A stretch of DNA of 64,000 nucleotides. Origin: Asterias rubens (taxonomy: Eukaryota > Echinodermata > Asteroidea > Forcipulatida > Asteriidae). Positions 45,311 to 57,534 of the stretch are shown piece by piece. The notes below the pieces were generated by a model. The model was not told the origin of the DNA. It searched no databases and saw nothing but the letters and a program-made list of their open reading frames with translations. The DNA lies in assembly GCF_902459465.1 (NCBI RefSeq), contig NC_047068.1, forward strand, positions 5,704,001-5,768,000. The letters are read 5' to 3'. A program made the position numbers and the translations under genes. The number at the start of each line of letters is the position of its first letter. Position 1 is the first letter of the stretch.

Positions 45311-45773
45311 TGCTCAAGTTTAATTGCTATAATTGCCCTCCCTTAGAATGGCTACGGCATCTTCGAGCATTCTAATGAGTTGTGCTGTATCCAGAGTTGC
45401 TTCAACCATGGAGGTAGAAACCTCTACGCTTAAACTTATATCAACCAAAGGTCTGTGACCATTGAAAAGGCAACGTTACCTCACTCAAAGGAGTTGGATT
45501 CTCTGGAGCTTTACGTCGCCCACATCCCATGATTCATTCCGGAGGGCTTACTCTAGCAGGAATGTCTTTCTTTTCTGTGAATAAGTGATAATAGCTGTAA
45601 CAATACAATCTCATTCCGAATGGAGGTAAACGGTGATGTAATGTCCTTTTGGATGAGTTTGAGTTGTCAACAATAGTTTCCCCTAGAAGGATTGTGTCAC
45701 AACGATTGCTAACTACCACCGACTTCGACTGACCAAAAGGAATATGAGACAAGCTGTGGTGCTACTTTGGGCA
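45311..45773. other. Intergenic DNA, nothing recognised
   Basis: No gene, RNA or repeat could be supported. Confidence 0.4.
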
Positions 45774-46162
45774 TTAAAGGCAGTGGACACTATTGGTAAT
45801 TGACAAAAACCAGTCTTCTCACTTGTCGTATCTCATCATGTGCATAAAAAAACAAACCTGTGAAAATTTGAACTCAATTGGTCGTCGAAGTTGCGAGATA
45901 ATAATGAAAGAAAAAAAAACACCCTTGTCACACGAAGTGGTGTGCATTTAGATGGTTGATTTCAATACCTCAAATTCTAAACTTGAGGTCTCGAAATCAA
46001 ATTTGTGGAAAATTACTACCTTCTCGAAAACTACGTCACTTCAGAGGGAGCGGTTTCTCACAATGTTTTATACCATCAACCTCTCCCCATTACTGGTTAA
46101 CAAGTGAAGTTTTATGCTAATAATTATTTTGAGTAATTACCAATAGTGTCCACTGCCTTTAA
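45774..46162. mobile_element. TTAA-flanked MITE (family A), complete
   Basis: The best-preserved member: ttaaaggcagtggacactat at one end and atagtgtccactgcctttaa at the other. The terminal repeats are about 24 bp and each lies beside a TTAA. Confidence 0.92.
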
Positions 46163-46374
46163 CACGTTAATTGTGTTACGCAGTCATTATTCCTGTAAAT
46201 TGGGGAGTCTCTTCTCTTCGAGGTAGGTCGAATACAAAGTTACAGTCCCGGCCCATATTTCTCCCTTTCGTCCAAGTAGTAAAAAGCAGGTCAGTTCTTT
46301 TCAGAACTGAGAAGTCTACAGAATTCTAAGAAATTACTCTGCGGTATCTAAAGAACAACATGACAACCTGATAA

Positions 46375-46430
46375 GTAAAATACACGCATGTTGTTACCGC
46401 AAACCAAACCTCACCATGCAATGCCTCACT
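46375..46430 (+). repeat. Fragment of the 97-bp satellite monomer
   Basis: The text gttgttaccgcaaaccaaac then ctcaccatgcaatgcctcac matches the monomer, with the intervening atatacattgat missing. Confidence 0.75.
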
Positions 46431-47133
46431 ATCTCATCATGTGACTCAACCCCACGAGACTCGGCATGGGACGGTACGTGATATTCCCCAAGGCTTATAC
46501 GTTCCGATTGCTCCACGCCGTGGGGCCATACAAGCGTCCGTTACACGGACTCTCTGAATGCTAATCTTACCTTCAATTTTTTGACCATTATTTACGATTT
46601 CAAATCGTCATGTATCCATAATCTGAATAGGTAATCTATACTTGAAATTTCACTGTTTTCCTTTAATAGGCCTAATGACCACGGAATCACTTTGAGCAAA
46701 GATTATAGAGCGCCGATCATATTTGAATAGTCATCTTCAATTCGTCACGTGATATGAATATTGCATACATTAAAAGTCATTTACATAGTCTGGCCACGCC
46801 TTCAATTTGCAAATGTCCAAGACCATGGTGGAGATCTAAATCAGAGAAACAGAGCGCCCGCTAGCGTTCGTTCATTACAAGAGTGTACAGTTTTTGCCGT
46901 GCATAGATCGGAACGTTGGTTGTGTGTGACCGCGCAACATCAATGGTCTTGGAACCAAGACTAACCGGTAACCAACTTGTTGAGTCGGTTGGGCTTTGGT
47001 TGGGGTCGCCAAAACGCACTCAAACGATCTGGTCAATGCACCCAATCTCTATAGTAGAGATAAGTGTGGTAACACCATGCCACTCCATACAAAGGGTATC
47101 AAATGGCAATAACCCCCGCCCCACATTACGTAT
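46431..47133. other. Intergenic DNA between methyltransferase copies
   Basis: No gene recognised. This is the 3' flank of methyltransferase B. Confidence 0.4.
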
Positions 47134-50100
47134 TCACAATACTCGAAGTACAAACATGTATGAATATTCATGTTTGCTACTGTCCGTCGGGTGCTTAAGG
47201 TAAAACAGTCTTTTCTTCTCCAAAAACTCCACTTGACCTTCGGCAGCCATTTTGTGTAGAATGGCATCCAAGGCACCATTGCAGTAATTCTCATCGTAGT
47301 GTTCGCCTCCTAGATATTTTTCTTGCACAACAAACATGATCAATCCACCTGCAAGTCCAACACAGAAAAACTTCGTTTCAATAATTAGAGCAGGAGGCCT
47401 ACCCGTTCATATTATGCTTTATCTTCATACCATGAAGTCTGCACTAAACTTGGAAGCAAAAGAAAGTATACACCTCTTTTGAGTAGCGTTGGTTCTTAAA
47501 AGAACCGTTGTTGACAACTTAACGTTTCGATCTCGGAAGATATTTACACATGGTAATCACGAACTCCTTGCCTAATTGAATTGGCTTTTTTGTGCATTAA
47601 AGACACTGGACACGATTGGTAGTTGTCAAGGACCAGTCTTCTCACTTGGCGTATCTCAACATATGCATAAAACAACAAACCAGTGAAAATTTGAGATCAG
47701 ATGGTCGTCCAAGTTGCAAGATAACCATGAAAGAAAAAGCACCCTTAACACACGAAGTTTTGTGCTTTCAGATGCTTGATTTCGAGACCTCAAATTCTAA
47801 TTCTGAGGTCTCGAAATCAAATTCGTTCTTTGGAGCCGTTTCTCGGAATGATTTATACTTTCCACAGCTCCCCATTACTCGTTACCAAGTACGGTTATAT
47901 TTATTCGGGCAATCACATTTACAAGAACATGTACACATAACAAAATATTTAAGAAAACAAAGTAAAACAACAGTGGGGTGCCCAGGAGAGCATAAAAGTA
48001 AAAAAAAAAAAAAACTTTCGCCAAAAGGCGTATGTCTCCTAAATCCCCCAAAATACATTAAGGCAAGAAAGGGCATATACAAAAGCACAGAAGATAATAC
48101 AAATCACTGAACTATAAAAGGCAAACACATAAAGAATATACGTTAAAAAGCAAGTCTAGACATCAAAATGGTTCTTGAGCTTACATAAAAATTCCGGTGA
48201 GGGGGAACATATGAAATCTTTAAAGCCATTTTAGAGTCGGATCAAAACAGACCAAGGGCCACCCCCAGGGACAATCTACAACGTGACACAAATCGTAATA
48301 AGACATTTCAATAACCTCTCTGTTTCCATCACCTGGTTTTGTGATCCGGACCCATTCTGGAAGGCAATCTGGTTGCACGTGACCAGCGCCGCAACCTCCG
48401 GTTAAACCAATCCCATCATATGCATCTGAAAAACAAACATTTTATTATAATTATTGCGCATTACAAGTCTTATTATTATTTTTGTCTATTTTGATTAAAA
48501 CAAACAAAATATAATTACAAATGAGTAAAAACAAGAAGATTAATAAAGGAGATAACCAGACAAAAGTAGCCCTAAGCAAATGAAAACAAACAAATTAAAA
48601 CGCAAAATTGGAGGGAAAACTACAATGAATATAATGTGATCTAAGTGTGTAATGTCTGTAATGAACAAAACGTTACAATAATGCTTTATATAGGCTACAG
48701 CACGAACCCGGCAATGATTAGAGGTAGTTAATTAAATGTCTGGACGCAACATTGAGGAATATGACTCCCCTAAATGCATTAATGTTTAGAACCTACAATG
48801 ATATACAATGGGGGCAAAATGAAGAAAAAATCCCAGTATAAATGCTCTAAGAGTTTTAATTAGCCCACACTTCAACGATATTTGTTGGTCATTCACCGCT
48901 ATGGGCAAGAAATATAATGGCAAGTGAAGCCTTGTTTTTGGAACAAAAAGTGAAAGAACGAAAAATCTAGAAAATCATTGGACACGCCGTACTATAAAAA
49001 TGGCTTTGTGTGTAGTGCACGATTATGTCTACGTATTTTTTTTTTTTGGGGGGGGGGGGTAAACGACGACGGATGGTTCTGTGACGGTAACAATTGACAT
49101 CATAACCATCCGTTTTTGTAATCAAAGTAATCAAAGATGAGCTGTGAGTTGGTCACATGACCAGGGGCCAAATTCACGAAAGTAGCTCGCTTATTTTAAC
49201 ATGTTACTGGCAAAAATTTCATGCCATATACATTGCTTGTGACTGGTATTTAGCTGTTGTTTACTTAGCATAACAATTGAATGGAGTCTTGGCCGGTAAT
49301 CGGATTTTTCTAAGCAAGGATTTTTTTGCTTAAGCAAAATTTTGTGCTTAAGCAGCTCTATGAAATTGGGCCCAGGCGAGTCCAGTTTGCCTACTGCGCA
49401 TTTAGTGCAAACGTCGGTTTTAGGCATAACCCAGTGTACTGTCGAGTCGTAGAAAATGAGGGACGACCGTCCTCAAAGTCGACCCATAGCGCAAATAATT
49501 ACTGTAGGCTTATGGGTCGTTTTCACCGTCGGAGAGCCACCCGTCGTGCAAAACAAAAACTCCCTGATGTAAATAATTCAATGAATTTGACTGCAATTGT
49601 ATTCAACTCGTTGAAACACTTGAAATTTACCATCGTCGATGGGCAGTCGATCTGGACCCAGAGCGGCACAAATGTAGTTTGTGTAGACATTCTTTCCACG
49701 CGTGTAATCAAGGCAGCCTTGTGACATGTCCAATGCGTCCAAATTGGTGAAACCGTGTTTCTTCAGCAGCTACAAAATAGAAGAAAAAATGCCAAAAAAC
49801 AAACATGTTAAGCGTCCCCGCCCTATTCCTTTATAGAAACCGCTATAAGGTCTTCCTTTTTTTCACGGAAAAAGGAATAACGATCTCAGACGAAAACAAA
49901 TATACTTTTGAAAAATTGTCCTGTCAGTTTGAAGAAAAAAAATATTTTTAGCAGTATTGGTTCTGAAAAACCGGTGGTTGTCAGCTCAACGTTTCGATCA
50001 GTATGCTCCGATCGTCTTCAATTGTGTTGGGTTCACCCCCAAATCAATGCAAAGACCAATTACAAAAGAAAAAGAAAAAGGGTCAAAAAGGCGTCAACTA

Positions 50101-51348
50101 AATGTTGATAATATGCCTACCTGTTCTCCAAGAAATCCATTTCCAGAGGCACAGTCAAGTATACGCTTTGATGTATCGGGAATTCGCGCATGTATTTCTT
50201 CAGCTAGTGTGATATGTCCAATGTATCCACTGCTTATATAGTCCTGTTGGTTTAAAGTGAGGAAACACCAACATTAAAGTTTGGAACCCAGTGGCGTATT
50301 AACTAAATGGGGGGGGGGGCACATAACCGCCAATGTCAGGCCCAAGTTGATCGGGCAAAAGAAGACGAAATAAAGATATTTTTCAACCGCATAAATATCA
50401 CATTGTTCACATCACAAAAACCTTGGTGACTCATAATATAAGCTCATTTAAAAAAGTAATGTATTGAGATGGCCCTAACTATTACCACGAGTCAATTGTT
50501 TTTACTTTTGTAAAACTCACACTCCTCTCCTTCACCACGGCGTGGCACCCATTCGAAAACATCTACAGTGTTTGACTCGGTCGTGGAGAGGGGAGTTCAA
50601 TAATAGTATAGACATCTATCACGGGGCAGCCATCTTAATTTTTTGTTCATTGATATAAATGTTACCAAACCGAAGCTGGAAGAACAAAATAGTCCGGTTC
50701 CCACTTGCAAAATGATTATTAGCATCCATTATTGTTGTTCGATACAAGGAACATGACCAAGATGCATGGATACAGCGTGATTGAGGTCTATAGAAGGAAG
50801 ATGAATGGAATAGTCCTGGCTGACACTTCCCTCTCTTTCGCCTGGCGTTAATTCTTAGGTGTGAGTGCAGTGCTTTGTGCAGCAGTGACTTAACCCACCA
50901 GGGGTACGGCACTTTTTTTTGTAAATAAAAAACAAAATAATGTGTTTGCTATATAGGGATGACAGTGATTAAAAACAATTTCCTTTGTTATTATTCACTT
51001 TACATAGCTCCTTAATGACCGCACCACAATCTTAATATAACACTAACTACAAACATAGACAAGTTCAATGTAATTCAATTCACATATAATATTTTGGCAA
51101 AATAAATTTGCAAAATACAAGTTCCTTTGAGAAAGTATTTATCATTTTGTCTTTGTGGACTTCTGTGGATGTTAAAAATATGAACATACCTCGTCGTAAC
51201 CATTGTTAACCCAATCTTCGTAGTATTTCCTGAGGACTGCCCTTCTTTCTTCAAGTGGTAGTTTCTGAAGATCAAGCAAGTTCTTCCGTCTTTCTTGAAA
51301 TGTTGTAACTTTGTTGACGGTCATGAAATGGTTCTCGTAATTCGCCAT
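47134..51348 (-). CDS. METTL27/WBSCR27-like methyltransferase, paralogue B
   Basis: Tandem duplicate of the gene at 33506-43656, with the same five-exon plan and phases: 51348-51190, 50243-50121, 49769-49631, 48425-48333 and 47348-47134. Exon lengths are identical (159, 123, 139, 93, 215 nt), giving 242 aa. Motif I (ILDCASGNGFLGEQ) and the whole of exon 3 are unchanged. Differences from A concentrate in exon 1 (15 of 53 residues, for example ENHFMTVNKVTT for KYPFTTANKVPT) and the first residues of exon 2 (DYISSGYIG for HCIRNGYVG). Exon 4 has GLTGGCG for GLTAGCG, and exon 5 has six changes. The gene spans 4.2 kb against 10.2 kb for A because its introns lack the arrays. Both copies look intact. 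The substrate is unknown. Confidence 0.9.
47475..47545 (+). repeat. Dispersed repeat, 'caacttaacgtttcgatc' copy
   Basis: Related to 39468-39520 and 49948-50030. Confidence 0.55.
47597..47897. mobile_element. MITE family A, 3'-truncated
   Basis: Opens ttaaagacactggacacgat. The body matches up to ccattactcgttaccaagta, where the next repeat begins. Confidence 0.8.
47916..48068. repeat. Dispersed repeat, copy 2
   Basis: Shares aaaacaacagtggggtgccc and cgccaaaaggcgtatgtctc with 2446-2590. Confidence 0.65.
48455..48482 (+). repeat. LINE 3'-tail scrap
   Basis: The text gcgcattacaagtcttatta is the terminal sequence of the L2/CR1-like LINE at 3060-3500, here 5' truncated to almost nothing. Confidence 0.6.
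49163..49374. mobile_element. MITE with 'GGGCCCAATTTCATAGAGC' ends, copy 2
   Basis: Opens ggggccaaattcacgaaagt (degraded) and closes agcagctctatgaaattggg and CCC. Partner of 773-956. Confidence 0.7.
49948..50030 (+). repeat. Dispersed repeat, 'caacgtttcgatcagtatgc' copy
   Basis: Homologous by position to 39468-39520 in paralogue A, so it was present before the gene duplication. Confidence 0.6.
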
Positions 51349-51989
51349 GTTTTATTCTCCAAATCAGTTTCTTGATAGTCGTCTTAAATCTAAATAATTA
51401 CATACAAAACAACAAACTCTTTGTAAAACATCACATTGTCCTAGCTCTATGATTGGACATGGCTCTAAACACTTCCGGGGATCACGTTTTGGGGGTCATG
51501 CAATTAATAGATTTTGCAAATAATCTAACGAGGAGACTTGGGTTTTAAAGTTGGTCCTATTATAGGCTCTGAAGTAACTTAGTTTCTGAGAAAGTAATTT
51601 CTTATTAAAATTTGAGTCTAATAGAGAAGACTATTAAAGGCATGAAGCCTTTCTCAGGCATCTGAAAGCCCACAAACTCCACCACGGCAATTTGATATAT
51701 GACTTTTAAAAATGAGACTAAAAATGAGACAGTACACATCGGTGTATGGGTAAAACTAAAATTAATATTCTTTATCTCCGATGTCAATTTAACATCCATT
51801 ATATAGAAAATAATATGTGGTTGGAGAATGTTGAAGAAATTGTTCTCGCAATTATGTTGGACCGAATCCCCACCCACCTGAAAAAAAAAGCCTATAGCTA
51901 TCGTGCCTTTGTGAGAGTCCTTTCAACTGCATGCCTGAAATGATAGCCCGTAAAATCACACAAACTGCATTGGAATGGTTTAAGGCCCC
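51349..51989. other. 5' flank of methyltransferase B with repeat scraps
   Basis: The first 65 bp resemble the flank of paralogue A. A MITE family A piece (catctgaaagcccacaaac) lies near 51571-51690 and a SINE family 2 tail (cacatcggtgtatgggtaaa) at 51725-51800. Confidence 0.5.
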
Positions 51990-53156
51990 CCCCCCCCCGG
52001 GAGTCACAACCACGGGTCGGCGAGGTCATTGTCAGGTTTATGCTACTGACGCCGGGTGCAAACTGATCCCCGACAGGGATGTTACAGTCCTGGCGGTCAC
52101 AGGGATACCGCTGGGACACGAGTCTGCGTCGGCACCAGTACCGGGCGGTGGCACGGCGGAGACGCCGGGGCCCTGCTCACGGTATGAGGGATACCGCTTC
52201 CCGAGGCCACCCACTGGTGGTCGGACGGGACCGGTGCGTCGACCCGGGCCGGGAAACCCGGCGGGGCTGACACGCCATGAAGGGCCGACAAAACGGGCGG
52301 AGCCACTGGGCCATGGCCCTGCTCCAACCTGCCCGTCAGGGAGGCGGTCAACGCCTGAAAGGCCTCCATGAAGTCGGCCCGTGAAAGCGAGTCACCGCGG
52401 TGACGTTTGCCCCTGCGGGATTCCCGGGAGGAATCACTGGAGCTCGAAGAGCGCCGTGACCTATTCCCCTTTTAGGCCTTTTTCCCTCGACGGTATTAGA
52501 AAGGGCTGGGGTTACCTCAGATGTCCCTTCGGACAAGGGTTGTGTCACGGGGACCCCAGAACAACGGGTAAAACCCGAGGATGAGGACGGACCCACCGAG
52601 CGCGGGCTACCGGGGGAACCCCAGTTCGCCGGCTCCGCATGGGCAATCTGCCGACCGACCGCCAGCGCGCCCAGCCCGATGGCATGAGCGGCCGGGTTAC
52701 GGTCGGCAAACTCAACCCCGTCCCCCACCACGGCCACCGAGGGAGATTCGGTGGGGCTGGATGGGGAATGGCGCACTGAGACACGCGGAGGGGGGACCCC
52801 CTCCGTCCGCAGTAGGCCAGATGGGTGGCTTAGGCAGGTTTCCTTTGCCTGCCTTATTCTTCTTGGAAACGGCCCGGGTAGCAGGATTTTTTGTTTTCTT
52901 GCTTGTACCCGGGCGTTTACCCTTAGACAGGCTGGACCCTTGGACGCTGACCGACGAGGGGGAACGGGAAATGTTCCCCCCGAAGTCAACTGGGTCCACG
53001 ACCGACGCAGCACGCAGGGGCTGCGAAGGTTGGGAGGACTGCGCCGACGACGGACCGTCAACGGCGTAGCCCCCGAGGAGTCGAGCTGTCCCGGGGAAAG
53101 GGAAGTATCCCCGGTAGCGACAGTGCGACCCCTCCCTGCCTTTCTAGAACTCATTT
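51990..53156 (-). pseudogene. G+C-rich gag-like retroelement ORF, frame-broken
   Basis: The minus strand begins with a start codon at 53154 (MSSRKAGRGRTVATGD) and stays open for 268 codons, but the protein-like stretches switch frame: KGKRPGTSKKTKNPATRAV and KAGKGNLPKPP at about 52930-52840 in a second frame, AAHAIGLGALAVGRQIAHAE back in the first, and RADFMEAFQALTASLTG at about 52375 in the second again. Basic and Ser-rich composition with a terminal helical block recalls gag-like ORF1 proteins, perhaps of a DIRS-type element, but no reverse transcriptase or recombinase is present. Base composition is far richer in G+C than everything around it. Confidence 0.5.
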
Positions 53157-53279
53157 TATCAAACTAAGAAATTAACAAAGAGGACACACACACTCTGCAA
53201 ACACGTCTTTATCAAAGTAACAATAATAATAAACACAGCTTATTTTATATCTCAAAAGAGACTCGGTTTAACGAAAAAG

Positions 53280-53335
53280 TAACAATTTTTTAGGGAGCCT
53301 GAAAAAGTAACAATTTTTTAGGGAGCCTAAAAAAT
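53280..53335. repeat. Direct duplication of about 26 bp
   Basis: The segment gtaacaattttttagggagc, with cctgaaaaa or cctaaaaaa after it, occurs twice in a row. Confidence 0.8.
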
Positions 53336-53451
53336 TAACGTGTCACCTGTTCGGAGCTAAGAGAGAAAGAGGGCGATTGCGCATGGCGTTTGCACCGTCG
53401 TGCACTGGGCGATGGAGGGCGCTGTTGCACTTGTTGTAAAAAAAAGCTTAG

Positions 53452-53584
53452 GCCGTGTCCGAAACGACGACTTCGGCTACAGCTACGTCTAGATCAGTGC
53501 GTCTACCAGTGTTGAAGAATAGCAGACGCGCGCGATCTAGCCGTAGCTGTAGCCGAAGTCGCCGTTTCGGACACAGCCTTAGTG
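53452..53584. mobile_element. Short TTA-flanked MITE, Harbinger-like
   Basis: Long near-complementary arms (ggccgtgtccgaaacgacga and the reverse tcgccgtttcggacacagcc) sit between TTA trinucleotides. TTA-type target duplication and this size suit a PIF/Harbinger MITE; the family assignment is inference. Confidence 0.75.
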
Positions 53585-53654
53585 TTACCTAGCGGCGCAT
53601 AGGGAATATGCAATTGTAGTAATTTGCTCTACAGGTAAGTAGAGTGAAGTAGAC

Positions 53655-53965
53655 TCCTTGGTTGGGCAACGTGATTTGTTTGGTGGGTCAAAAGCCTCAT
53701 CTTAGCCCCTTGTAAAGATTGATAGACAAAAACTTCTGCTAACTATACACTGACTCAATGTACCTTTATCTAACTAGCTAAAAAGGATACGGCAAGCCAA
53801 GATGCTATTGTCTGTTTGGCCTAATCACCTTAGTCTTACAATTACATTCACATTTCTAGAAATTCCATTTTGAATTACTTCGTGCAATACAGAATCCAAG
53901 GACTTGTCCTTGGAAGATTACGTAACTGTGCGGTCTATGACAAGTTTTCAGCAGCAGCCATTATA
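53655..53965. repeat. Long dispersed repeat F, copy 2 (truncated)
   Basis: Matches 44374-44685 closely, then stops at gcagccattata, where LINE sequence starts. Confidence 0.88.
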
Positions 53966-53989
53966 AACTGCGCCAATAAAGTATAGTTT

Positions 53990-56900
53990 ATGTAACGACT
54001 TTGATTTAATAGATGTTTGGCGAGTTCACAATCCAGATTTTCGTAGATACACTTGGAGACAACACCAAACTCTGAAACAATCCAGGTTGGATTATTTTTT
54101 AATTTCCTCGGAGCTTAACTCTAAAATTATTAGTAGTGATATTAAGCCAGGGTACAGAACTGATCACACTTTGGTTGATATTAAATTGGATCTTAGCGAC
54201 ATGGAACGTGGTAAAGGGTATTGGAAATTTAATAATTCGCTTTTGACTGATAATACTTACTCCGATTTAGTTCAAGACACTATTGGGGAGTTGGTAGATG
54301 AATATGCCGCTTGCCCTTATTTACGCTCCAGCCTAAGAAAAATGCATCCCCGTGACATTCACTTTTTCTTAGGCTGGAGCGTAAATAAGGGCAAGCGGCA
54401 TATTCATCTAATTCATCTTTATTAATGATCAAGTTCTTTTTGAAATGTTATTGATGAAAATTAGATCCAAGACGATCTTCTACTCCGCTTGGAAGACGAA
54501 AGAAACCAGAAAAGCAGAGTCCATGCTTGAGAAAGAGATTAGTGTTTTTTCTGTAACAGTTTCGGAGGGTGATCTTGAGTCGGTTGATCTTTTAAATGCT
54601 AAGCAGACCGATCTTGTTGCTCTCCGTAAAGCTAAGATGGAGGGTGTTCTAATTAGGTTTAAGACTCGTTGGATGGAGGGTGGTGAAAAACCCTCAAAGT
54701 ACTTTTTAAATTTGGAGAAGCCTAATTCGTCAACAAAGCGATGAAATGTGTTATTAATGACGCTAATTGTAAACTTACTAGTTCCAATGACATTTTACAG
54801 GAGGCTAGGAATTTCTACCAAAAACTTTATTCTACTCGGAGAGTTGATGATAATATTGATTTAAACTCTTATTTTTGCTGCGGCTGACAAGAGTATTCTT
54901 TCTGACAACATGCGTGATAGCATTGAGGGGCCCCTGTCCCATGAAGAACTAATGCGAGTGTTAAAAATGGCGAAAGGGGGGGGGGAAGTCCCCAGGCTCA
55001 GACGGTTTTAGTTTTGAATTTTATAATTTGTTTGCTCCCGACGTTTCATGGTACCTTTTACGTTCATTAAATGGTGCCTATGTTTCAGGTCAACTTTCGG
55101 TCACTCAGAAATACGGGATTATTACTCTCCTGCCAAAAGGGAACAAACCTCGGCAGTATTTGAAAAACTGGCGCCCCATTTCGCTGCTGAACACATCTTA
55201 CAAAATTGCCTCGGCATGTATTGCAGAGAGAGTGAAATCCTGTCTTCCCTTTATCATTCATGAAAGTTAGAAAGGATTCATGGCAGACCGTTTTATTGGA
55301 GAAAATATTAGGTTGATGTGTGATTTACTGAACCTCACTGAATCTAATAGTATTCCGGGTTTACTTCTTTCTATTGACTTTGAAAAAGCATTCGATTCCA
55401 TTTCTCACGATTTAATTTTTAAAGTGCTCGATAAATTTAATTTCGGTCCCTCAGTTACAAAATGGATCCGGGTACTTTACAACCAAGCCTCGTCTTCACT
55501 TTTAGTTAATGGGTTCCTTTCAGAATCATTCCAGATCGGGAGAGGTTGTAGGCAAGGAGATGGATTAAGCCCTTACTTGTTCCTTTTTTGTGCAGAAGTT
55601 TTATCCATGTTGGTATGCAATGACAACATTCTTGAAGGTATTAAGGTTGAGGGTACAGAATTTCGAATATCCCAGTATGCGGATGATACGGTATTGTTTT
55701 TGAATGGCACCGAGAAGCCTTTGCAAGCAGCGTTTAAAATTCTTGACCTATTTGCAAGTATGTCTGGATTGAAAGTTAACATTGAGAAAACGAACGCCAT
55801 TTGGGTTGGTTCTAAGAAGGGTTGTGGTGAAAAGCTTTGTGAAGAGATTAAGGTGAACTGGGTTGAGAATGAGCACATTTTTAAAATTCTTGGTATTGAG
55901 TTTTCTACTGACCTAAATTCCATGGTTTTGTTAAATTACAATAGAGTTATTTGTTCCATTCGTGGAAAAATCTTCAACTGGTCTAAGAGACACTTAACCG
56001 TTCTAGGGAGAATTGCCGTTGTCAAATCTTTACTTTTGTCTAAACTTACTTACCTTGTGTTAACCATCCCCGACACACCCTGTAATATGATCAAAGAATT
56101 AAACACTATGTTCTTTAACTTCATTTGGAAAGGACACGACCGTGTTGCTAGAAACCAAATGCTCCAAGATTATGGTCTGGGTGGGTTGCGGATGGTTGAT
56201 GTCCGTGCGTATATAGACGCTTTAAAAATCACCTGGTTACGTAGACTTTACAAGGCTAACCAGTCGTCAGACTGGTCCACTTTATGTAATCATATTTTTG
56301 GCATTACCCGTTGGTTATTATTGGAAGGTGGCTCAGCAAAATTTGTGGGTACGCAAAGAATTTATAATAATTTTTGGCTCGATGTGTTCAAATCGTGATC
56401 TAATTTTACTCGGGTCCACTTACCCACAACTACAGTGGAGGTATTAAAGAGCACGCTTTGGTTTAATGATAAAATTAAAGTTGGTGGGAAGTGTATTTAT
56501 TATAAACATTGGGAAAGCAAAGGAGTTAAGTTTATTTGTGATCTTATTAACGAGAATGGGGATTTTCTCCCTCTTGAAGATTTCAAGAACACATTTAGTG
56601 TCCACACTAACTTCCTGGAGTATAGTGGGGTGTTAAGAGCTATTAAGTCGTCCTTTAAGGACATCTTGATAGAACACTCGCATCTTAATTTTCCTTTTTT
56701 ACCTTTCAACCTTGAAGTCCTTTTAAAGGACAAAAAGGGGTCACAAAGAGTCTATCATGTTTTAGTCCTATCTAAAAGTGGAACGTCAAACTTAATACCA
56801 ACCTCGATTCTTCGAAGTGGTCTTTGATTTTTAACATTCCCTACTCATGTACTGTGGACACTAAACTAAGATGGTTTCAATTTAGATTAATCCATCGGAT

Positions 56901-57432
56901 CCTGGGCACTAATTCATTTTTGTTTAAAATCAATAAGACTGACACTAATCTCTGTACATTCTGCAAAAAAGAAGAAGAGACCATTTTCCATCTTTTCTGT
57001 TCCTGCACCCATACTATTTCTTTTTGGTCCTCGGTGTTTTCATGGATAAAAGAACAGACTAATTTCTCCCTTGCAATGGATAACGAAGTCTTTCTTTTTG
57101 GTAATACCAAAAATAGCAATGTGGTTAACTTGATCCTGTTGATATGTAGATTTCATGTGTATACAATGAAAATGATCGGGAAACGCCCATCACTTTTAGT
57201 TTTAAAACGAGAGGTGAAAAAGTACTATTCTATGGACAAATTTATGTTTTTTACTAATGGAGTAAACTTCAAGTTTAATCAGAAATGGGACTCATTTTTG
57301 GTCTTAGGCCAAGGTTAACTTGCTTTTATTGTTAATGGTATTGTATATTGTATTTGTCATGTAAGAACTGTTTGTACGAATATTGAGACAAGAGACAGTG
57401 GAAAATAAATGAGAATCCCTGGGATTATAAAA
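53990..57432 (+). pseudogene. L1/Tx1-like LINE, 5'-truncated and decayed
   Basis: The remains of one ORF2 run along the plus strand. The endonuclease end (LDYFLISSEL, RTDHTLVDIKL) lies at 53996-54290. A linker covers 54445-54744 (SKYFLNLEKP). Reverse transcriptase occupies about 55030-56000, with motif A LLLSIDFEKAFDSISHDL near 55370, motif B RGCRQGDGLSPYLF near 55540 and YADD near 55675. A C-terminal domain with CTFCKKEEETIFHLFCSC is near 56955. Breaks include a foldback at 54295-54410, a stop at 55268, a G-run frameshift near 54976 and a stop at 56396. The 3' UTR ends aatccctgggattat and an A-rich tail. A 3' fragment of a relative lies at 37905-39067. It is not active. Confidence 0.93.
54295..54410. 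repeat. Perfect 48-bp inverted repeat, 20-bp spacer
   Basis: Arms 54295-54342 and 54363-54410 are exact reverse complements (tagatgaatatgccgcttgc and gcaagcggcatattcatcta at the outer ends). The foldback interrupts the LINE reading frame in the linker after the endonuclease. Confidence 0.95.
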
Positions 57433-57534
57433 AAAACCAAAAAAACAAAACAATGTCACGATCCGGAGCAGATCTATTATCTTTGCTGCTGTGAGTGAGT
57501 TTTGTTAATTTATGATGATTTCGTTTTGTTTCAG

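Noticed and set aside
52581..53167. Plus-strand frames of 138-162 codons in the G+C-rich island
   Set aside because: They oppose the gag-like minus-strand blocks and exist because G+C-rich DNA has few stops. Their composition has no protein character.
55280..56398. A 372-codon frame as an active reverse transcriptase gene
   Set aside because: It has RT motifs A, B and YADD, but its parent ORF is broken upstream and downstream by stops, a frameshift and a foldback.
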